Source: Siphonodentalium dalli (Eukaryota > Mollusca > Scaphopoda > Gadilida > Siphonodentaliidae). From it: a DNA stretch of 64,000 nt. The stretch spans positions 147,615,379 through 147,679,378 of the forward strand of contig CP136063.1 of assembly GCA_032622095.1 (NCBI GenBank), given 5' to 3'. Below the pieces are notes generated by a model. The model did no database searches and was not told the origin of the DNA. It worked only from the letters and a program-made list of their open reading frames with translations. A program made the position numbers and the translations under genes. Below are positions 25,801 to 34,857 of the stretch, one piece after another. Positions within the stretch are counted from its first letter, which is position 1; the number at the start of each line of letters is the position of its first letter.

Positions 25801-28800
25801 ACCCGGAAAGCTGCATCCGAGAGCAAAAAATAAGGTCGTCATCAAAAATGATGCTTTAGAACTATTTTAAAGCATAAAATTAAGTCATTTCCTCGGTGTT
25901 AACTTTCAGATGACTTTTTTACGACAAATAATTTGATTTGCAAACCATGGTACAATAAAGTAAATCAAATACACGGACGTGAGTGAGTTCTATTTATATT
26001 TATGGGAGGCCAAGTTGGTACCATGCGCAGGCCTATCTATCAGGTCTAGCACATCCTTCAAATTAATCCGAATCGTACCGAATATATAATTTCGAAGCCA
26101 TTGTTTCTGTCTGTTGTATTTGCAAGCATCGCTTTCGATCGGAGAAATTCCGCTCTGTTACTATATTTAGAGGTGACATTATGGGAGTCTAGCTCCGCCC
26201 ACTGACACTTGTTTATTAACCCATACGGTTTCATTGGACGGAAAATAATTTACGCAATCAATCAGATTACGGAATCCCGAGGACTTGGAAATGAAATATC
26301 GATGTTATCCGTCAGACCTTATATTCAATGTTGTAATGAATATTTAGGTATGAGTTTACTCAGACTGGACAATATAGTGCAAGGTCATATTTACCTGGGG
26401 CTGCCACAGTTGGTGCAGGTTGCTTTCCTGGGCTAATTCTAGCTGCTTGGGTTATGCTGACAGGTAAGGTGGGTACTGTTGCTGCAGCTGGAGAGCTAGA
26501 ACAAACAATTCTTCAACATTAACTATTAACAGATATCCTAATATATTAACGAATAGAACACTGCAATCAAAATGAGCATATGGAGAGTCACCCATAGATC
26601 ATAATTATTTGATACAGGTGTGATTCAAATTATATCCCATGTGAAAGAAAACTCTAAAATATAAATGTATCAAAGATATCTGGAATTCTGCTAATTCAGT
26701 GTTAAATATGTTTTACTTTGTTACTGATAAACAGACTCAACCCTGGACAGACATTTGGCGTGAAACGGCTTAATCTCACTTTGCCAATGCATTGGGCTAA
26801 AAAGTACATCTACTTTAGGCCCCAGGCAATTTTTTTTTTTCAAATCAATGAGGGAGGGAGGGAGGGTTTTATTTTTATTTTTTTAAATATTTTTTTCAGC
26901 TGTTATAATAAATGTAGTAATTGTGTATGTTAACTTTGTTTCCCCTTTGGGAGATCATACATAGCACAGTTGTTGGAAGTTCTGAGTAAAAAGCAATTAT
27001 CCTCACTTATTCTACCGTACTTTTTATGTACATTTACACATATATATATATTTAGTTGGAACTTCCAACAAATGTGATGAGTGAACCATATATATGTTTA
27101 AATTAGTAAATGTGATGCCAAAATTGTATAATAAGACAAAAGTTTGTTTTAGACATGGACACATCATGTCAGAGGTTCATCTTATATCCTCAAATATGTG
27201 GTGACAAAACAAACAAGTGCAACATTAAATTTACCCCATTCAGCATGGTTTGATATCACACACATCAGACACACTTTCCTATGACTCTGAGATGTTCCCA
27301 AACGAACACAACAATGTAGCATGGGTTGGAATCAGTGGTTGTATTGAAAGGGTTAAGATCAGCTGTGACTGGGCTCTCTTGGTGTTGTTCGGAAGCAATT
27401 TCTCCAAAATACCCTTTACATGTAGAAGAAGTGTATATTCAGAGTTTGCATTTACTGGCCCAACACACCAGTCCGTCAGCATGTTGTTATTGTTTATTAT
27501 TTGCAAAGAAACAAGCATGCTCCAATTACCACGTTTAAAAACAGCCAGGGAAATCCCCTTTTCTTTAGGTTTATAAAAAAAAAAATTTAAACTTGGAAGC
27601 TGAACATTAATTCTAAACAGAAACATTAGATTATCAACAACTGTATTTTTTTTACTTTCAGCAGACTTATCATTATATTGTCATATTGCTATAATAATTT
27701 ATATCATGGTCAGCTGTTACAGTTGTAGCAAAGCTAGAAAATATTCCAGGTCAAGAGATGGTCCGGTATATTAAGCTCCACATTCCGAATTTTTTACTTT
27801 ACCAGCACCATAGCAAATATTAAATAGAAATCGAACAAACAGATGTAATTACAAACAATCAGGGATTTTGTGGTCACTATACCTTACCCAAGGACCTGAC
27901 CACAGAAAGGTGGTGGTTTGATCTCTTTATTAATAAATCTTAAGGAGAGTTTGACACTAGAGTATGTTCATGTTTCCTAATTTCACTGTTGAGTCTCTGC
28001 CAATACACAATTGCCACCGGGATGTCAATAAAAACGATCTACGCGCTATTTTTTTTTCAATGTGGCGGGGCCTGAGAACCTAATCCTTTTTTGTTTGGCC
28101 TTATACAATGATTTTGATGCTCACAGCATGATTACTGTTCTTTGTAGATGGAAAATGATATAGTATTATGAGGATTAATTTAACAAGGACAGAGCCAATA
28201 TCATTTACACCTATTTGGAAAGAGGCAATCATATGAAGTGGGAATGTACAAAGATTGTTTATTTGACTCACATTTGTCTGCCTGGCATAACAGCTGGGGC
28301 TGGTCCTCTCTGGCAATACAACAATAATGTAATGAATATAATGCTCTATGAGTAATATCTAAACATACACTCTGAAAAATAGTCGGATCAAACCGATATT
28401 CGAACTCGATCTGTCTTTTGTGCTGAGAAATTCATATACAAAATTTGATTCAGATGAGATAGAATCTATTTGAGTTATCGCACCATGTTTAAAGTGTCTA
28501 CAGACAGACAGACAGACAGACGGACGGACGGACGGACTAACTAACGACGAGTGGTCAATCCGGACAACGACACTATGTTTACCATATGATGGTATGGGTA
28601 AACATAAAAATGGAAATAAACAAAACAAAAAATACGAAGAGGGGAAGTTACTATTAAAGGAATTATTTTGGGGGAAAAAATTAAATTAATTCACAATTTG
28701 GTGAAAATCAATGCTAAAAATATTGTTATCAATATTGGTGCCTCTCTCCCCTTCCATGAACCCCAGACTCGAACGGTGCCACTTTTGACAACTTTAAACC

Positions 28801-30724
28801 ATACCATTAGACTCCTGATATCATGGAGATGATTGTGTATAAGTTTGGTGGAAATCGGCAATAAAACGTTTTGCTGCCTCTCCCCCTTTTCTGTCCCTGA
28901 CAGCAACAGTGTCACATTAGAAAATTCTAACCAGCACCAATATCTTCCTCGTAAAAAGTTACCCCTGTTAGACCCCTTTGATTCCATCTATATTGTCCCC
29001 CATGAATTTCTATAGAACACTGACAGACATTCGCAAATATAGATATAGATACTTTCTTTTATTTGTCTCGAAATGCCTCTAGCATTTTGTATATCGTCTG
29101 TAAAAATGTTTTCTTTCAAGCATTGATGTATGGTAAAATCAATAAATCTAGCTATCTATGGAAATAACAGACACTCGGGATGCAAAATACAAAGCAAATG
29201 GAACACCTAACAATGTGTTTTTATAACGTTAGGGAGCTTCTTACAACACAATTGATGCAATTTTACCACTTTCGCCATCTGACATAATGAATAGTCACTG
29301 GGTGTTGCAGGGGTGTTGTATGAATTTCTTTATTTATAAAAATATTGTCTGCTATATGAAATTGACTTCCGAAGTGAACCACACTATTTTAATTAATTTA
29401 ATAATTCATCATATAGTGACATAATCTATACACCTATTTCCTAAGACAATCACGATAATTAACTTTTTAAATATTAGTGGACAGAAACCAATATTTTAGA
29501 CATTCTTTTTTTTCATTATTTTTGTTCATCATGTTAGCACAGAAGAGACTACCATTGGCATGGAAAATAGAAATAACCTCAACTGGGGTCACCTGTGGAT
29601 CAACAACCATTGGAGATGGACTGAATGTCTTGGATGTTATAAAGTCAGGAAGTGGAGATGGAGCTGCTATTGGAGGACTCGCTGAAGACATTCTTGCAGA
29701 CACTGGATCTCTTGGTGGTGTGGCTGAAACAGAAATTGCTTCTTGTTGTAAACATATGAACCACTGTTATAGAACTCATAGCACTCAATCTTGGTCTGGA
29801 GAGATGATTGTGAATTCACCAGTATAAAATTCAGATTTTTAGTCTGAAGTCACTTAGTGGGCTTGTTGTTCATTAATTTGAGAGATTGTGAGAAGTTGAA
29901 TAACGTGCATTATGAATAGATTCCTTTTGTTAAAGACATATTATGAACTTGCTAAGATGAGTGAAACTTATAAGTTAGTACTCAGGCGCTGTGGCAGCTG
30001 GGGAATGTAGAATTCTACTAACATCGCCGAAAATATCAAAGAAATCGACCATACCACTCCTATATTTACATCTCGATTCGGGACACAACTATATGCGATA
30101 AATCAATGCAAATTATTTCGCCATCAAGAGTCATTGCATTTATTTAATATATAAGAACGATGGTGTGTGTTGTAAATTTGATTAATATTCAGAAACATAA
30201 CTACTTTGAGCAATAATATTCTCCATTTCTAATTGATCATTTGTTTCACATCACTTTAAAACTTCGAACTGGTAGTACATGAATACTGAATACAGACAAA
30301 TTATTTGTAAATTGAAAATCCTGACAACAAATGTTTGTCTACAAATAGTTTTTCAGCTGAACAAAACAGAGGAAACAGTATTAGCATTCCTGGAACTGGC
30401 TCAGCACTGTGCACAGGTCTTGATTTTGATTTAAACAATATCTATTTGCCCCAATTAATATTACAATTATGAACCACATTTTGAAGATGAAAAGGGGAAG
30501 AGGATCTAGCAGTAAGCAGATATCTGCTTTTTTGAGCTATCTCCTCAAGACTGCAGGTCTTGGAGTCTTCTATCAGATACCATCATGTTCAGCCAACAGA
30601 AAAACTGCCACTTAACATTTTTCTTACCACTTTTGGCAGCTTCAACCATTTGCCGCTCGGCTAATTCAGCTTCCTCATGTGTGACAATTTCAGGTTGGTC
30701 ATCAGATGACTCCGACATCATTTT
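1..30724 (-). CDS. PRRC1: PRRC1 gene, exons 1-9 of the coding region (3' part outside window)
   Basis: Spliced gene read on the minus strand. Nine exons with AG/GT borders join in phase into ~295 codons. The order of segments matches animal PRRC1: a start with two methionines, a Ser/Pro/Ala-rich low-complexity N-terminal half, a short FFSDGG...VVQKTK segment, ESVITTLDPGM, then a conserved domain containing SGGDINVVVTS, QPVGFTAGLKGAEERI and WYEMSCLLLID. That domain belongs to the ITPase/YjjX-like (non-canonical purine NTP phosphatase-like) fold family. From general knowledge, vertebrate PRRC1 is ~445 residues, is found at the Golgi and ER exit sites, and has been linked to COPII trafficking and PKA regulation; nothing here tests that role. 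The last ~150 residues should lie left of position 1. Exon joins were inferred by eye, so extra small exons of compatible phase cannot be excluded. The ~30-kb span is mostly intronic transposon DNA. Confidence 0.93.
101..2193 (+). mobile_element. Pearl/Helentron-type non-autonomous element, copy 1
   Basis: The 5' end begins ATGAAAGAGTCAATGACACT followed by GTAGCTCAACTT. The body (~190-2095) is ~12 degenerate monomers of ~150-165 bp that alternate between an A type (TTTAGTCATRCAAAGAGTAAAATCC) and a B type (ATTGAATTTTGAAATCC). After the core come a CACACACACGGACGACGGA tract and a terminal hairpin at 2161-2192 (TAGCTCAAACTTTA / TAAAGTTGAGCTA). The 5' TAGCTCAACTT is the inverse of the hairpin's 3' arm, as in Helentron/HINE elements. 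It lies in a PRRC1 intron, 49 bp from the exon 9 acceptor. There is no coding capacity: the ATG-starting ORFs inside are monomer echoes. Confidence 0.85.
2194..4286. other. PRRC1 intron 8 remainder, old repeats
   Basis: No exon recognised. 2886-2915 forms a small hairpin (GATCGGCTGCGGC / CACAGCCGATT). 3340-3545 holds two copies ~121 bp apart of a unit containing ACCAAATTTCAAGTCGAT, and 3973-3995 holds ATACCAAATTTCATCGAAATT. The rest is unannotatable AT-rich sequence. Confidence 0.5.
4287..4444 (-). CDS. PRRC1: PRRC1 exon 8 (conserved domain, central part)
   Basis: Acceptor GCAAATTTCAG, donor GACAG|GTATAC. The 158-bp exon reads ETQTTMAAQPVGFTAGLKGA..., then EERIQHLKR and ending VSIEGFIVEILPD. 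The QPVGxxAGLKGAxERI and GFIxEILPD motifs match PRRC1. It leaves phase 2, completed by the base at 51. Confidence 0.95.
4785..4813 (+). repeat. Poly-C tract, 29 bases
   Basis: Uninterrupted run of C in PRRC1 intron 7, immediately followed by AACAAGTCCCC. Shorter C runs occur at ~5779 and 17960, and at 58798-58811; a G run lies near 56354-56372. Such runs are prone to length error in assembly. Confidence 0.95.
5211..5760 (+). mobile_element. Second satellite-core element family, copy 1 (3' part)
   Basis: Two or more degenerate units containing 'GAGTTATGTCCCTGGCCCTG' and 'ACACCAAATATGAACCCATA', then GACGGACGGAC, then a hairpin at 5724-5754 (GCTCCACCGGAGAC / GTCTCAGGTGAGC). It shares architecture, but not core sequence, with the pearl-type elements. 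The 5' end is not defined; related sequence may start near 4970. Confidence 0.6.
6040..6660 (+). repeat. Tandem duplication, ~345-bp unit with hairpin in each copy
   Basis: 6040-6330 and 6385-6660 are diverged direct copies (shared stretches include AAATTACATCTCA, GGGGACATCCCTGC and TGATTTATTTGGATG). Each ends in a hairpin: 6257-6319 and 6597-6632. The hairpins belong to the same family as those at 9977 and 10189. Confidence 0.75.
7035..7593 (+). mobile_element. Second satellite-core element family, copy 2
   Basis: Three units with a ~156-bp period (AGAATTACTATGGAGGAATA at 7194 and 7350) followed by GACGGATGGACGGACAGACA repeats at 7508-7546 and a terminal hairpin 7559-7589 (GCTCCACCGGAGAC / GTCTCAGGTGAGC), ending GAGCTAAAAC. 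Non-coding, in PRRC1 intron 7. Confidence 0.7.
7975..8370 (+). repeat. Degenerate tandem repeat, ~90-bp period
   Basis: Four decayed units marked by CCCGCAAAAAAT at 7977, 8063 (CCTGCAAAAAG), 8152 and 8250, each followed by CGCT(A/C)TATAGAGAA-like sequence and an ACATCATTTAC-like block. Intronic and non-coding. Confidence 0.6.
8443..8518 (+). mobile_element. Single end of a Tigger/pogo-like DNA transposon (old)
   Basis: AGTCAAACTTTATTAAGTTGAATCGCAAGGGACC... matches, in inverse orientation, 31969-32053. The CAGTTAAACTTCGTTAAGTCGA-type end resembles Tc1/mariner Tigger/pogo termini. Only one end is present. Confidence 0.4.
8842..8951 (-). CDS. PRRC1: PRRC1 exon 7 (conserved domain, first strand-helix unit)
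   Basis: Acceptor AAAATTTCAG, donor AAAG|GTAAGT. Reads SGGDINVVVTSTKESKVVGV... to ...DIFGKATVTGK. The 'VVVTS-x-K-x-x-K-V-x-x-V-R-x-A-F' pattern is the hallmark first beta-strand and helix of ITPase/YjjX-like domains and matches PRRC1 closely. Phase 1 to phase 0. Confidence 0.95.
9977..10045. repeat. Hairpin 1 of the MITE
   Basis: GCCAATGCATTCTCTTATAT... folds on ...TATAAGAGAATGCATTGGC. Stem ~30 bp around a GTCGACC/GGTCGCC centre. Confidence 0.9.
10189..10257. repeat. Hairpin 2 of the MITE (inverted copy of hairpin 1)
   Basis: Same 69 bases as hairpin 1 on the other strand; ends GCCAATGC / GCATTGGC. Confidence 0.9.
10424..10478 (-). CDS. PRRC1: PRRC1 exon 6 (ESVITTLDPGM)
   Basis: Acceptor TTTTCTTCTCAG, donor ATTA|GTAAGT. 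The 55-bp exon reads TSMESVITTLDPGMREII. This is the short segment joining the KTK helix to the conserved domain and is one of the clearest PRRC1 signatures in the window. Enters phase 0, leaves phase 1. A diverged pearl-type element begins only ~19 bp upstream of the acceptor. Confidence 0.92.
10498..11255 (+). mobile_element. Diverged pearl-type element, left part (copy 2)
   Basis: The 5' end AGTATCAATGCCACTGTAGCTCAAG is a diverged version of the pearl-type start. The core holds units containing GTAAAATCCAAGATGGC, but with a different second half (CTCCCATCTA..., CAATAAATGTTGGCTGGAGG). The core breaks off at ~11250 inside a unit; the continuation is found at 23405-23640. It begins ~19 bp from the PRRC1 exon 6 acceptor. 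Confidence 0.7.
11256..11510 (+). mobile_element. Left remnant of a decayed TIR element
   Basis: Starts CTCAAAAAAAAGAGACTTTT, then CTTTCCGATAACCCGACCGA. The inverse at ~23320-23407 reads (reverse complement) AAAAAAAAGGACGTTTGTTT then CCGCTAACGAGC, which looks like the matching diverged end. It would be the insertion that split the older pearl-type element. Confidence 0.4.
11511..16722 (+). mobile_element. Pearl/Helentron-type element with ~31-monomer core, copy 3
   Basis: 5' end ATGAAAGTGTCAATGACACT then GTAGCTCAACTT; 3' part CACACACGGACGACGGACGA and hairpin at 16691-16721 (AGCTCAAACTTTA / TAAAGTTGAGCT), ending GAGCTAA. The 5-kb core consists of near-identical ~163-bp monomers interspersed with B-type monomers. 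The 5' end contains AGTGTCAATGACACT, itself a palindrome. Monomers here are much more alike than in copies 1, 5 and 6, so the array was homogenised or expanded recently. Non-coding: the many 60-90-codon ORFs are the same monomer translated repeatedly. Confidence 0.88.
14040..16320 (+). repeat. Higher-order repeat inside the satellite core
   Basis: A marker variant GGTACGAGCTGTAGCCCG occurs at about 14190, 15164 and 15974. The variants that follow it are the same each time (TAGCGGCCATG unit, GACGAACAGTACGACCTGTG unit, ATTCCAATTTCAACAGCC unit). Spacings of ~974 and ~810 bp correspond to six and five monomers. Confidence 0.8.
16723..17215 (+). pseudogene. Unidentified coding remnant inside the decayed TIR element
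   Basis: 16889-17107 encodes 72 codons in frame (VESMPFDINVEMKVKELSAF..., ...QQIEHDTMEITTQRNAFDIL..., ending MKKEIYIICN and a stop). Upstream, other frames give short blocks such as YLDECVHCGSKIEI broken by stops and frame shifts. The composition looks like degraded protein-coding sequence, but I do not recognise the family. It sits between the satellite element and the ~6-kb TIR element, so it may be what remains of the element that hosts them. It could instead be a captured host-gene fragment. Confidence 0.35.
17217..17548. repeat. Inverted duplication at the left end of the 6-kb element
   Basis: 17217-17276 (ATTTTCCTAAATAAGTAAAA... to ...TTGCCCACTGAAC) is repeated in inverse at 17486-17545. 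Just after it, at 17548-17588, a further forward copy (TATCTCCGTCAAAGG then TATCTTGCCCACTGAACTAT) carries the variant found at the element's right end. Confidence 0.75.
17666..17748 (+). repeat. TA/CA-rich microsatellite
   Basis: ATATATACATATACATGCAC... through runs of TATATA to 17741. Simple low-complexity tract within the 6-kb element. Confidence 0.9.
19670..22400 (+). repeat. Three dispersed direct copies of a GGGTTCGATGGGTAGCCCC block
   Basis: Copies at ~19765-19930, ~21733-21880 and ~22235-22400. Shared order: GATAGTCCAGG (copies 1 and 2), GGGTTCGATGGGTAGCCCC, AACCCGCG, CTAATTACGCCAAT, CGACAAG-like, then CCTCGAAAC(A/G)AGGGAA (copies 1 and 3). Non-coding in all frames. Confidence 0.75.
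23380..23640 (+). mobile_element. Diverged pearl-type element, right part (copy 2 continued)
   Basis: Contains the same diverged unit as 10680-11250 (CAATAAATGCAGGCTGCGGG, AAATCCAAGATGGCAGCTGA, GGGCTCCCATCTA) and ends with a hairpin at 23608-23640 (TAGTTTAAACTTGAC / GTCAAGTTGAACTAA). The break points in the unit match those of 11250, so the two halves are probably one element. Confidence 0.65.
23641..25040. other. PRRC1 intron 5, end nearest exon 5
   Basis: No gene, palindrome or repeat family recognised apart from a poly-A run near 24220. The AT-rich composition is typical of intron. Confidence 0.4.
25041..25189 (-). CDS. PRRC1: PRRC1 exon 5, start of the conserved region
   Basis: Acceptor CTGTTTTTCAG, donor AAAG|GTTGGT. 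A 149-bp exon that ends HHLFSFFSDGGILQKVVQKTK. This corresponds to the part of vertebrate PRRC1 where a Gly/Trp/Phe-rich stretch is followed by a 'V-K-S-V-L-D-K-T-K'-like helix, just before the conserved domain. Leaves phase 0. Downstream intron 5 is ~14.5 kb of nested mobile elements. Confidence 0.88.
26395..26495 (-). CDS. PRRC1: PRRC1 exon 4, Pro/Ala-rich segment
   Basis: Acceptor TTTGTTCTAG, donor CCAG|GTAAAT. Reads SPAAATVPTLPVSITQAA..., ending ...PTVAAPG, entering with one base to complete the previous Ile codon and leaving phase 1. It has the Pro/Ala/Thr-rich character of the PRRC1 linker. Confidence 0.78.
28272..28309 (-). CDS. PRRC1: PRRC1 micro-exon 3
   Basis: A 38-bp exon between acceptor TATTGCCAG and donor GTGAGTC, reading RGPAPAVMPGRQ plus two bases. 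It enters in phase 0 and leaves in phase 2, exactly what is needed to join 29593-29723 to 26395-26495. Composition (Pro/Ala) matches its neighbours. Because it is so short, it is the least certain exon. Confidence 0.65.
28380..28990 (-). repeat. Motif repeats with CAGA/CGGA microsatellite in PRRC1 intron 2
   Basis: 28501-28536 is (CAGA)n(CGGA)n, flanked by ATACAAAATTTGATTCAGAT at 28436. 28690-28870 has two copies ~146 bp apart of a unit with TTTGGTGRAAATC (28698, 28844), the inverse of the CAAATTTCA motif seen in other repeats. Confidence 0.55.
29593..29723 (-). CDS. PRRC1: PRRC1 exon 2, Ser/Pro-rich segment
   Basis: Acceptor TTTCTGTTTCAG precedes 29723. The 131-bp exon completes the split Ala codon of the previous exon and reads TPPRDPVSARMSSASPPIAA... 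to ...MVVDPQ. The donor CAG|GTGACC leaves phase 0. The high Pro/Ser content fits the disordered N-terminal half of PRRC1. Individual residues are not conserved enough for identification alone; phase and position carry the call. Confidence 0.8.
30628..30724 (-). CDS. PRRC1: PRRC1 exon with start codon
   Basis: Reads MMSESSDDQPEIVTHEEAEL... (32 codons begun). The ATG is at 30721-30719 and a second ATG follows at once, like the double Met of vertebrate PRRC1. Only three bases separate the ATG from an acceptor (TTTTAACAG, ending at 30725), so a non-coding 5' UTR exon must lie upstream (coordinates above 30727); I could not place it. The donor is GTAAGAA at 30627 downward, leaving phase 1. The segment is acidic and rich in Ser/Glu. 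Confidence 0.85.
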
Positions 30725-31201
30725 CTGTTAAAATTTAATATATGCTCAATCTAAAAAGATACAATAATATTGAATTTTTTTAATATTGGAAGCTACATGT
30801 ATGCATGCACAACAAATATTGCCATTTTGCATTCCTGTCACATTCACATTGAACTCACTTGACTGAAAATACAAGAGAGGGTAAGGCCATGCAAAGCTAA
30901 TTTCCCGTTTCTGAGGCCAAAAAATTTTGAAAAGCAATTTTATTTATATTTTTTATATCTAGGAGACATATCGGATCAGCAGCTATAATCGATACTTTTT
31001 AATCAATATATTCTTATTAAGTGAACATAATGTTTTTTACATTCACAAGAAGTTTAACTTGAGACATGTGCATATATTTGAGTAGTCAGAGACTTGCAAT
31101 CAAGATATTCCTACACAATGAGATGGTTGACGTGACTTAGAATATGAACAAAGTGTTTCCGTACAAGATCAAAGCTGCCTTGGACTAGCTGCTTAGGCCA
31201 G

Positions 31202-32432
31202 TAGGCCTGTTTTATATGTCACGCCAAACACAGGTTGTGCTATCCTCGCTTGGCTCGACATTGGATCGTCTCTGGCATGTGTTACCTGTGTTTAATTTAT
31301 ATGTCAAGCCAGCTGGCATGTGCCATAATCGTAAATTTCGAACAATTGTAGCATTCCTGATCAAATATGCCATCAACTACTAGTATAATAATTTCCCTTC
31401 GGAAGTTCATTCACTGTGATAGTGTCACTTGAGGGATCAGGTTACTACATTTTAAGATTTTTGCAGCTTTGGACCAGGAACCAGTCTATTCAAAAAGAGA
31501 CAATGAGCATGCGCAAATATACAGACATAAGAGTTGCGGGAACAATGATGAGGGTATTTTTCATTTACTATGCAATTATATCAACTTTGAGACGAAACTA
31601 TGTAATTAAAAATTACTTTTACTTCCAATTAGCTGTTGCCAAATTTTGCACATTAGTCTAGCCTTACCTGAATCAAACGAGCCACCCAATTCATAGTGTA
31701 ACTTGACCCTTTTTGCAAGGGTCCTCGGACAATACACTGTAAACAGGCCCTTGTTTTGTCGCTATAGTACTTCTACAGTGCATGAATCTCGGAAACGCTT
31801 CCGTTGGTTTTAAAAATCGGGATCATGTCATTCATCTCCCTTGAACCTTTGTATATACACGTACATCTATCTCTGCAATATATTTATTCCCAAATTTCAT
31901 GAAACGTCCTTGTCAGTCAATACATGTATGTCCCTGTAGTACCATAGCATTGCATTCAATGTATACATGGTCGAAACGGTTAAGTCGAACACTCGGATAA
32001 CTCGAAGTAATCCAGCGGTCCCTTGCGATTCGACTTAACGAAGTTTAACTGTATTGACAATGGCCAATAGTCAACACGTCTGTGGCCCCGACGCTGTTTT
32101 ATATGACGTGCCAGACACAGGTCAAGCTAGGACGACCCAGGGGGTCGAGCTAGGATGACCCAGGGATGAAGTAATGACACTAAAAACTTCAAATTGCACA
32201 TTCTCTCCACCAAAGGGGTCCTAAATGAGGAGTGATTTTCCCTAAATCATCTTAGCGTGGCCCGCGTCTCGCACGTCGTATAAAACAGCATCGAGCCACA
32301 GACATCGGGTCCTGCCAAAGTAATTCTGAATAGCCAGTTGGTTTTATACGTTGTGCTATCTTGGACTTTGTCATTTTCACACTAATTAGGCTGGACCGAC
32401 CCATGTCTGGCTCGATGTATAAAACGGGCCTT
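31202..32432. repeat. Composite of GGCCYGTTTTATA inverted repeats
   Basis: AGGCCTGTTTTATATGTCAC at 31204 faces GATGTATAAAACGGGCCTTA at 32413. Inside, GACGCTGTTTTATATGACGT (32089) faces CGTCGTATAAAACAGCATCG (32273). The ends look like one or two nested MITEs. Boundaries are uncertain. Confidence 0.45.
31969..32053 (-). mobile_element. Single end of a Tigger/pogo-like DNA transposon
   Basis: Reverse complement begins TACAGTTAAACTTCGTTAAG then TCGAATCGCAAGGGACCGC; TA precedes the CAG terminus. Better preserved than its relative at 8443-8518. Confidence 0.45.
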
Positions 32433-32689
32433 ATATTAGTTCCTATTTGCATATTTACACGTGATGAATCCCCAACTGCATTTAGTAGTTTAATAGAGAT
32501 GAATAAACTAAAATAAACATATACTAGACTTGAACAATGCATACTGTATAAAGAAACAATCAACTCTTTACAAACCAATTAGTCATCCAGTTGTAAGACA
32601 AGAGGCTGCACCACAGGTGCTGGGATAGCCCCATGGTGACAAATTGAAATATGTGCAGGTAGGAAACCAGGATGGAAAATCTGAACGTC

Positions 32690-32895
32690 AAACCTGCATA
32701 CCATATTTCATCGAGATCCAATAACCCATGGTTGAGATATATGAGCGGACGGACAGAAATCCAACATTTTCAGATAAACAAAGAGGGATAATTATTGAAC
32801 GGAAAATGTGAACAACATCTATGAACCCTCTTCTGAAAGCCCTCCTGATGCCAAACCTGCATACCAAACATCACCGAGATTCAATAACCCATGGT
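32690..32895 (+). repeat. Two-unit tandem repeat, 163-bp spacing
   Basis: CATACCATATTTCATCGAGA at 32697 and CATACCAAACATCACCGAGA at 32860, both followed by AATAACCCATGGTTGAGATA. A GAGCGGACGGACAG tract follows unit 1. Confidence 0.7.
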
Positions 32896-32997
32896 TGAGA
32901 TATAATATTTTCTTAACAAAATATGCATCTCCCAATAAGTATTTTGGACACTGAACTATTGCGTTATCCTTCATGCTTCGTAGAACAGTTTACATAA

Positions 32998-34850
32998 ATG
33001 AAAGTGTCAATGACACTGTAGCTCAACTTAGGTAGGGGAATAATTTAATGGTTGACAGTAAATGGAGGAATAGGAAAGGTGCTAATTGAAATGTCTAACC
33101 TGCGCCAAAGGATTTAGTGATGCAAAGAGTAAAATCCAAGATGGCTGCTGGCGGCCATGTTTTTTGGCCAATTGACCCCAAAAGGACTCGTTCCCATCTA
33201 CGTGTCATTGTTAACATCCATGACAAATTTTATGAAGATCTGACCAAAGCTACGACCTACAAACTTCATGATGATCAGATGAACAGTATGACCTGTAGAC
33301 AGCACCAATGGATTGAATTTTGAAATCCAAAATGGCCCGCGCAAAAGGATTTAGTCATGCAAAGAGTAAAATCCAAGATGGCTGCTGGCGGCCATGTTTT
33401 TGGACAGAATGACCCCAAAACGACTCGTTCCCATCTACATGTCATTGTTATAATCCATGACAAATTTAATGACCATCTGACCAAAGCTATGACCTGTAGC
33501 CCGCACCAAAGGATTTAGTCATGCAAAGAGTAAAATCCAAGATAGCTGCTGGCGGCCATGCTTTTTGGCCGAACGACCCCAAAATCACTCGTTCCCATCT
33601 ACATGTCATTATTAACATCCGTGACAAATTTCATGATGATCAGACGAACAGTACGACCTGTAGCCCGCGCCAATGGATTGAATCTTGAAATCCAAGATGG
33701 CTGCCAGTGGCCATGTTTTTTGGCCGAATGACCCCAAAATGACTCATTCCCATCTACATGTCAATGTCAACATTCATGACAAATTTCATAAAGATTAGAC
33801 CAAGGTACGACCTGTAGCCCGCGCCAAAAGATTTAGTCATGCAAAGAGTAAAATCCAAGATGGCTGCGGGTGGCCATGTTTTTCGGCCGAACGACCCCAA
33901 AATGACTTGTTCCCATCTACATGTCATTGTTAACATCCATTACAAAATTTCATGATCTTCCGATCAAAGCTACCACCTGTGGCCCGCGCCAAAGGATTTA
34001 GTCATGCAAAGAGTAAAATCCAAGATGGCTGCTGGCGGCCATGTTTTTTGGCCGACCAACCCCAAAATGACTCGTTCCCATCTACATGTCAATATTAACA
34101 TCCATGACAAATTTCATGATGATCAGACGAACAGTACGACCTGTAGCCCGCGCCAATGGATTGAATTTTGAAATCTAAGATGGCCGCCAGCAGCCATGTT
34201 TTTTGACCGAATGACTCCACAATGATTCGTTCTCATCTACATGTCAATGTCAACATTCATGACAAATTTCATAAAGATTAGACCAAAGGTATGACCTGTA
34301 GCCCGTGCGAAAGTATTTAGTGATGCAAAGAGTAAAATCCAAGATGGCTGATGGTGGCCATGTTTTTTGGCCATATGACCCCAAAATGACTCGTTCCCAT
34401 CTAGAGGTTGCCCCGATGATCCATATGAAGATTGGTGATGATCGGATCAGAGATGTGGTCTGTGGGATGTGTCAAAGGATTTAGTGATGCAAAGAGTAAA
34501 ATCCAAGATGGCCACCAGCAGCCATGTTTTTGGCCGAATGATCCTAAAATGATTCGTTCCCATCTGCATGTAAATGTCAACAATCATGACAAATTTTATG
34601 ATGATCACACAAACAGTACGGCCACCAGCGGCCATGTTTTTTGGCCAAATGACCCCAAAATGACTCGTTCCCATTTACATGTCAATGTCAACATTCATGA
34701 CAAATTTCATAAAGATCAGACCAAAGATACGACCTGTAGCCCGCGCCAAAGGAAATTGTTGATGGACACACAGACACAGACACACGCACACACGGACGAC
34801 GGACGCCAACCCATGGCAATAGCTCAAACTTACAAAGTAAGTTGAGCTAA
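32998..34850 (+). mobile_element. Pearl/Helentron-type element, copy 5
   Basis: 5' end ATGAAAGTGTCAATGACACT, GTAGCTCAACTTAGGTAGGG. About ten monomers of alternating A and B type, one B-derived unit truncated near 33260-33340 and one diverged unit at 34400-34440 (GATCCATATGAAGATTGGTG). 3' CACACACGGACGACGGACGC and hairpin 34820-34848 (AGCTCAAACTTAC / GTAAGTTGAGCT). Same subfamily as copy 6. Confidence 0.85.
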
Positions 34851-34857
34851 TAATAAA

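Noticed and set aside
29477-29827. 116-codon plus-strand ORF (MLAQKRLPLAWKIEITSTGV...)
   Set aside because: It is the antisense of PRRC1 exon 2 and its flanking intron.
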